From contig OX442315.1 of NCBI GenBank assembly GCA_949358305.1, positions 8,086,427-8,150,426 on the forward strand: a DNA stretch of 64,000 nt, read 5' to 3'. The stretch is from Strigamia acuminata. Its lineage: Eukaryota > Arthropoda > Chilopoda > Geophilomorpha > Linotaeniidae. Made by a program: the position numbers and the translations under genes. The notes beneath the pieces were generated by a model. That model had not been told where the DNA came from. It ran no database searches and worked only from the letters and a program-made list of their open reading frames with translations. Each line of letters starts with the position of its first letter. The stretch's first letter is position 1. This document shows positions 59,089-64,000 of the stretch, piece by piece.

Positions 59089-60049
59089 TGTGCTGCGATC
59101 CGGGTTTTTATCCACTTAATTTCTAATAAATTAAGCAGAAACCGCAGGTGAATGCTATAAAAGACTTACAATCGGCGGCCTTAAATTATCTAGGGGTTAA
59201 GTTTAAGGAAAAGAAATAAAAAGACAGTTTTATTAATAAAAATCACAAATATGTATTTATTCGTTTAAATTACAATGACTAGTTAAAAATATCACAATGG
59301 CGACAAGTCGCGAAATGAAATGAGCGGGAACAATGGAAGGGCTTGCAACGACTGTTGCAAGCTACAAAGCGCTAAAATGGCGCTTAAACAACACACAGTT
59401 GTTAGGCGAAGGCGAATTGTCTTCGTTTGCTGAACTCACGAACGATGGTCGAAGACGATGGTTCTCGTGGGCTCCTTCTACGGCTCGTGCGACGGCTCGG
59501 CGGCGGTGGTTGACGGCTGTAGGCGTCCGGCTCTCGTACGATGGCGGTGGCTGTCGTTCGCGCGGCAGCGACGGCGATGGTTCACGATCGTCGGGAAACT
59601 TCTTCTTCTCGTTTGCTGGAATTAGCTACGGCTAATTCAAGCAGAATTGCTGGCTTTGTGCTTTGGGTGGCACAAAGATAGCAGGTGAAACTGAGTTACA
59701 ACGGTCCTCTATCAATACGTATTGTCGGAGCAGATATTGCAGTGATGTTGAGGTTGTTGTTGTATTTTTCAGAGTCCCGATTTGAGCCAAGACGCGAGCC
59801 CAGCACGCTTCAATATTGCGCAGAAAACCTGCGCACTTAGCTCAAATGGGTGCAACTAGTGGTTATTACACCATATTGCACCATAACGGCTAATAACCGT
59901 TTTCACCCCGGACAACCTGGGGTGATATGTGCCTAGAGAGGATTTCTCCCCTCGGTCACATGATCTGACTTGGCGTGTGCCACAGTCAAATTAATTAGAA
60001 GATAATTAATTTAATCTTCTAAGTTGGTGAATATTTTGAGATCACCACA
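59089..60049 (-). repeat. 3' LTR of Gypsy-3
   Basis: About 961 bp; right end gatcaccaca is clear from its similarity to the Gypsy-1 end and the adjacent polypurine tract (catccccccat). The left end at tgtgctgcgatcc is inferred from resemblance to the Gypsy-1 LTR start and could be off by a few bases. Contains a GC-rich block at about 59440-59600. Confidence 0.65.
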
Positions 60050-60101
60050 CATCCCCCCATTTAAGACGAATCTTACATGGAGAGAAAATGAACGAACCAA
60101 T

Positions 60102-62894
60102 TTATGATTCGTCCATGGTCTGAGTTCGCTCAGGCGTCAACGGGCGCATCATATCCGTGGTGTCGTCCCTCGGGTTGGACCGCTCGTTAACCGTACACAG
60201 GTCGCGACCTGCGTTTGGTCCGGAGACCATTCCAGGGTTGACATGAAGCCAAACCTGGATGATTCTCGCCGAGTTCGCTCGGTTGAAAAATCCTAGCGCC
60301 GCAAACTCTATGGGATCCTCTGGCGCCAATCGTGCTCTCAGGAGTCGATCGTGGAGCACTGATGGTGGGCTTAACACCCGGATGTGGTCCTCGAGCCACA
60401 TAAACACCTGCCTCGACAACTTGTGGTTGTTGCTAAGCAGTGTTCGCGTATCCGGCGTCAAATAGAAGTGCGGATACAGGCGCATCAGGGTCTTGAAAGC
60501 CGACTCTTTTTTCAGCGGCTTGACCTTCGTCTCCGGCTTGGCTGGCGGCGGCGGCGGACGTGAGTCTTCCGTCGTGGCATCGTCAAAATGGCACTGCGGG
60601 CCCAAGAAAACCAACGCGGGTGCGGAGGTTGACGAGGGTGTGACGCCTCGTCCCGGTGCTCGACCCACACCGGGGAGCTGACGGGTTTCGACTACCCGTT
60701 GAACTCCGGCTGGAGTTTGAGAACTTCCGGCGTTCTCTGGCCAAAATGAACATCCAGCGCCCTCTTGGGCCGACTGGAAAACAGCCAGTGACGCAGCTGC
60801 TGTGGCGCTTGTAACTGGAAGCGGTGGTCTTCCGGTCATTCGCGCCGTGGCCTTCGCAAAGGACCACTCGGTTCGCAACCGAACGGCGGCCTCTTCTTCG
60901 GTCTCACCGTTTGCTACGACTTGCTTTATTAGCTCGGCTAAGATCGTAGGCGGGTCGAGCCTGAGGTGGTACCACAGCTCGACTTTCTTCTCCGACAGGC
61001 CCATCGGCGCGGTCCAAAGGTACGTAATGGCCGCTAACGCCTGTCCTGGCGAAGGAAGAACACCAGGGTACAACACCCTAGTCATCCCCGGAATTAGCTG
61101 ACGCTGAAAATCCATCAGACGGGGATCATCAATGGTATTGATGTCGGAGACTTCTAGCCTTTCAGCTAGTCTCTGCCAGTCCTTCTGCGACTCGGCGATC
61201 TGGGCGCTTTGGTATGCGTCCAGCTTCTGGAGCACTTCCTGCTGCGCTCTAATGGGTTGCTGCTCGTAGCAGGTCCATTGTGGGCCGAACGACTCACTGA
61301 AAAATGGCCGGAGTTGCAGGTTGCTAACTCCAGCCGGCAAGCGGGAAACATAACCTTGTTCGGGCAAGCGGCTAGCGTGTCCAGGTACAGGCACGCTACA
61401 GTCGGGAGAAATATCACCGACGACACGTCTCATGGCGTATGGAGTAGCCGGGTTGTCCACTTTGAACGTGGAGGCGGTTCGGCTACTTCGGGCGGACTTA
61501 ATTGTGGAGTCCGATTCGAAACTCAGCGAAGACGACGAGCCAAACGACTCTGGTGTCCGTCCTCGTCGCGACTGCGGGCGTGATGGCTGCGCGTCAGTCG
61601 AATATGGGCGTGATCGCCTCTGACGTTCCTCTCGATCGCGGCTTGATTCGCGGAACATCGGTCGGACTGGAACCGGCGGAGGGAGTTGCCCCACCCTCAA
61701 ATCCTCGTCTTGCGGCGGAGGATTGATGGCCGCTGGGGCCGGAATTCCATCTTCTTGATAAAAAGGGAGAGCGCAACGCGCTTGCTCCTCTGCCTCGTGT
61801 TCTCGAGCCAGTTGTCGATTTTCGTCGACGCGAAGCTGCACCGCGGCAGCTCGGAGTGCTTTGGACGGGAAAAATCCCGGAAAATCGTTAAAACACCCGG
61901 CGAGCGCCAACTGGTGGAGCTCGGTTTGTGTGACGGGAAGTTGTGGGTTCCCGTCACGAACGGATTTGCGATACCGTTTAACGACTTCGCGTTGTGTCGT
62001 CTTGAGGTTCTTCCTCAATTGGGTTAGAGCACCGTAATTAATTCCGGTACTCTTTAGCGCTCTTCTGCGCTCGTGACGCTCTCGTGGCGTCACTGGCCAC
62101 TGGTTGTGCAGCAACTCTGCTGCAAGCGGTCCTGGGGGGCTCTCGTCGAGCGTCCACTCGATTTCGTCGACACCGTCCACGTGAAGGCGCTCGATGAATC
62201 TTCCTTTTGCACCAAATCCTTGCAGCGCTGATCTGCTGAAGTCGTGGCGCAACTTCCACCAGGTATTGTTTGCCGTCTTCAGTCTTCTGATTTTTTCGGG
62301 CAATGCCGCTCGAAAAATCAGCGGGTGCTGAGTCGGCACGTGATCGGGAAGCGCGAATGGTGTTTCTCGATCCCTCTCGATCTATATTCGAAGAAAAATA
62401 AATAAATTAGTTTATTTAAAAATAAACAAATAATTTCTTATTTGAAATATTTTTTAAGCTTAGCGCTTGTGGCTGTGAGTCACTAAGGGATGTTGGTTGT
62501 CATGGCAACTCCCTTCGCACATGCTTGAAGCACGTGACTTTTATAGCCGCCATTTTTATTTTTTAGCGGCTTGTGTTTGAAGTCAGGAAAAGTGAAATTA
62601 CTCAATTTTTCTGACTTAAACACTTGGTAAAAATTTATTCTAATAATTTACCCGTTGTTGAAGCGTCAATTGAACGTCTTCATTTGCCCCTTCCATGGGC
62701 ATTTCTCCGTCCGCCTGGAGTTGGATCGCTTCCTCGTCCATTCTCTTTCGTTTTCCGGTAATTTCGGAAATTCTTTCGTCTTGAAAGAGAAATAATACAT
62801 AAATCTTATGTTTTATCAAATTTTTCATACAGAAAAATTACTTACGATCAGGTTGTCGAACTATTCGGGTCGTAACGTAGGCGATGCGATGCAT
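60102..62894 (-). CDS. Gypsy-3 ORF3: spliced protein, homolog of Gypsy-1 ORF3
   Basis: Proposed exons 62894-62846, 62779-62652 and 62381-60102 give about 818 residues in one frame (49 + 128 bases = 59 codons before the last exon). Splice ends: GTAAGT/TCAAG and GTAAAT/TATAG. The last exon alone is open for 759 codons. Layout matches the Gypsy-1 protein: helical N-terminal part (with VTQTELHQLALAGCF against ITSQRAMHQLHFLGFF), a Ser/Arg-rich middle, and a C-terminal domain (LMRLYPHFYLTPDTRTLL). No signal or membrane segment, so not an envelope. The first exon and its ATG are the least certain part. Confidence 0.65.
62382..62651 (-). other. Putative intron 2 of Gypsy-3 ORF3
   Basis: 270 bp, GTAAAT to TATAG, phase 0, the same length and place as the Gypsy-1 intron (269 bp). 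Confidence 0.6.
62780..62845 (-). other. Putative intron 1 of Gypsy-3 ORF3
   Basis: 66 bp, GTAAGT to TCAAG with a short pyrimidine tract (ttatttctctttcaag). It interrupts a codon. No counterpart is obvious in Gypsy-1. Confidence 0.5.
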
Positions 62895-63083
62895 ACACTC
62901 TCGAAACTTTTGAAAAAGTGACTAAGTTCGTTGATTGCAAACACGAACTTGGATTAGAGACGCTTTGTGACGTCACTAATTATAACGTATGATTAACGTT
63001 GTCATTCGAGTGGGTACTACGAATGACGTCACGAGATTGCTTTCTCGGATCTTTTGGGTAAACCCAAAAGGTGAAAGACAACA

Positions 63084-63999
63084 CTATGTCTTGGCTCGCG
63101 GAACGCGAGATCTCAAGTTGTACTTTGACTTTCGCGAAGTACAATCCAACTTGTTTAGATTGTCATCAGCATCGTCTCCAATGTCAGATGAGTTATATAC
63201 TTCATTGTTTGAAATTTTCTCTTTTTCTAAAAACATTTCCTTTTCTAGATTTTCATCAAGAGAAACATTTTCAAGTCGCTGGTTTATTTCATCGACTTCG
63301 TTATTTTTGAGTTTCGATTTTTTACTCGATTCCGTGTTTTCGACAGGAATTTTGGATAATTTAGCATCATCCAAGGTATTAACAATATTCTTTGTTTTTT
63401 GACCCACTTCCTCCCCTTCCAGCCAAATTTCTTGGTTGAAAACGGGAAAGTACGGCATTAATTCAGTGCCGTGAACAGCTGGATAAATTTTATTATCACT
63501 CAGCCGTCGAAGTTGAAAGGCGCCTCCTTGTAACCTTTTGATAATTACATAAGGCCCATTCCTTTTCGGTGAAATGCCTGCTGCTATTCCTTTAGCGGCA
63601 TTTGAGAGAATATGAGACTCTCGCCAGACTAAATCATTTTGTCTGAAGTTGTCGAATTTCTTATCTGATTTTTCAGCTTCGACACGGCGTCTCAAATCTA
63701 AGACGTGAGACATCATATGCTGATACGTCTCTGCAATTATTGTTTCTAATTTCTGAACATATAAATGCGGATTTTTTGGATCAATGACTAAAATTCCTTC
63801 CGGAATTCTTGGATCCCAAGGAATTCTTAATTCTCGGAAAAAATTTAAGAAAGCAGGAGAATAATCTCTGCCTCTTGTTACAGTTGTTCTCAAACTGAAT
63901 GCAAATTCGCGTAGATACTCATCCCATTGGTCATGAATATCTAAATAAATCGAAACTAAATATTTAATATCTCGATTGGTTCTCTCCACAGGATTGCTT
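63084..63999 (-). CDS. pol: Gypsy-3 Pol, C-terminal integrase part
   Basis: Open to the window edge. Starts within the integrase core just at the catalytic Glu (SNPVERTNRDIKY) and goes through WDPRIPEGILVIDP, TYQHMMSHVLD and the GPY/F tail (PKRNGPYVII) to a Lys/Glu-rich extension ending PRAKT. About 45-50% similar by eye to the Gypsy-1 Pol end. Protease and RT lie outside the window. Confidence 0.9.
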   Translation of the reverse strand, partial: SNPVERTNRDIKYLVSIYLDIHDQWDEYLREFAFSLRTTVTRGRDYSPAFLNFFRELRIPWDPRIPEGILVIDPKNPHLYVQKLETIIAETYQHMMSHVLDLRRRVEAEKSDKKFDNFRQNDLVWRESHILSNAAKGIAAGISPKRNGPYVIIKRLQGGAFQLRRLSDNKIYPAVHGTELMPYFPVFNQEIWLEGEEVGQKTKNIVNTLDDAKLSKIPVENTESSKKSKLKNNEVDEINQRLENVSLDENLEKEMFLEKEKISNNEVYNSSDIGDDADDNLNKLDCTSRKSKYNLRSRVPRAKT

Positions 64000-64000
64000 T

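Larger units (their letters stand above)
59089..64000 (-). mobile_element. Gypsy-3, relative of Gypsy-1, cut by the window edge
   Basis: Same order as Gypsy-1 on the minus strand: pol (to 63084), spliced ORF3 (62894-60102), polypurine tract, 3' LTR (59089-60049). Pol shares WDPRIPE and TYQHMMSH with Gypsy-1 at corresponding positions. The 5' part, 5' LTR and target duplication lie outside. It sits about 20 bp from the long-TIR element. Confidence 0.85.

Noticed and set aside
59333-59635. A 100-codon protein inside the Gypsy-3 LTR
   Set aside because: Low-complexity Arg/Gly translation of a GC-rich LTR block, with no counterpart in the Gypsy-1 LTR.

Overview
The window looks like AT-rich animal DNA, most likely from an arthropod; this is inferred, since no single-copy marker gene is present. 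Support comes from single-exon genes in a large tandem family, Mag-like and other metazoan-type Gypsy elements, Copia elements primed by a half initiator tRNA-Met, Mutator-like DNA transposons and several MITEs.

Two things fill the window. The first is a tandem array (positions 1-18,800 and 35,370-54,700) of about twenty copies and fragments of one gene family. Members encode proteins of 388-403 residues made of cysteine-type leucine-rich repeats (LRRs) after a short N-terminal box. Eight copies are open from start to stop: 4818-5999(-), 9581-10777(-), 14764-15930(+), 17272-18444(-), 38170-39381(+), 41181-42356(-), 42535-43725(+) and 46743-47939(-). The rest are broken by frameshifts, stops, deletions or insertions. 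Every legible N-terminus fits the Elongin B/C-binding BC-box pattern [AST]-L-x3-C-x3-[AILV], followed by a proline and hydrophobic pattern resembling a Cul2 box. The array is therefore best read as an expanded set of substrate receptors for cullin-2-type ubiquitin ligases. Genes are often head to head and share a conserved upstream cassette with a CCA-n-TGGGGGCGC core.

The second is a dense load of young transposons. Gypsy-2 (18878-35013, +, Mag-like, intact 1316-residue Gag-Pol, TSD GGCGT) has its 5' LTR split by Gypsy-1 (18914-30675, -, 11.8 kb, 631-bp LTRs, TSD ATAC). Copia-1 (48932-53388, -, TSD GAATT) splits an LRR gene and lacks the catalytic core of its reverse transcriptase (RT). Gypsy-3, a relative of Gypsy-1, runs off the right edge (59089-64000, -). 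A truncated Copia (7.4-8.6 kb), a solo Copia LTR (46.36 kb), a decayed Mutator-like element (35.58-37.08 kb), a long-TIR element with a 9-bp TSD and a PHD-finger ORF (55734-59058), and MITEs fill the rest.

The most unusual system is ORF3 of Gypsy-1 and Gypsy-3. It is a large, hydrophilic, non-envelope-like protein lying after pol. Its coding sequence is interrupted by apparent spliceosomal introns, including a phase-0 intron of about 270 bp at a matching place in both elements.
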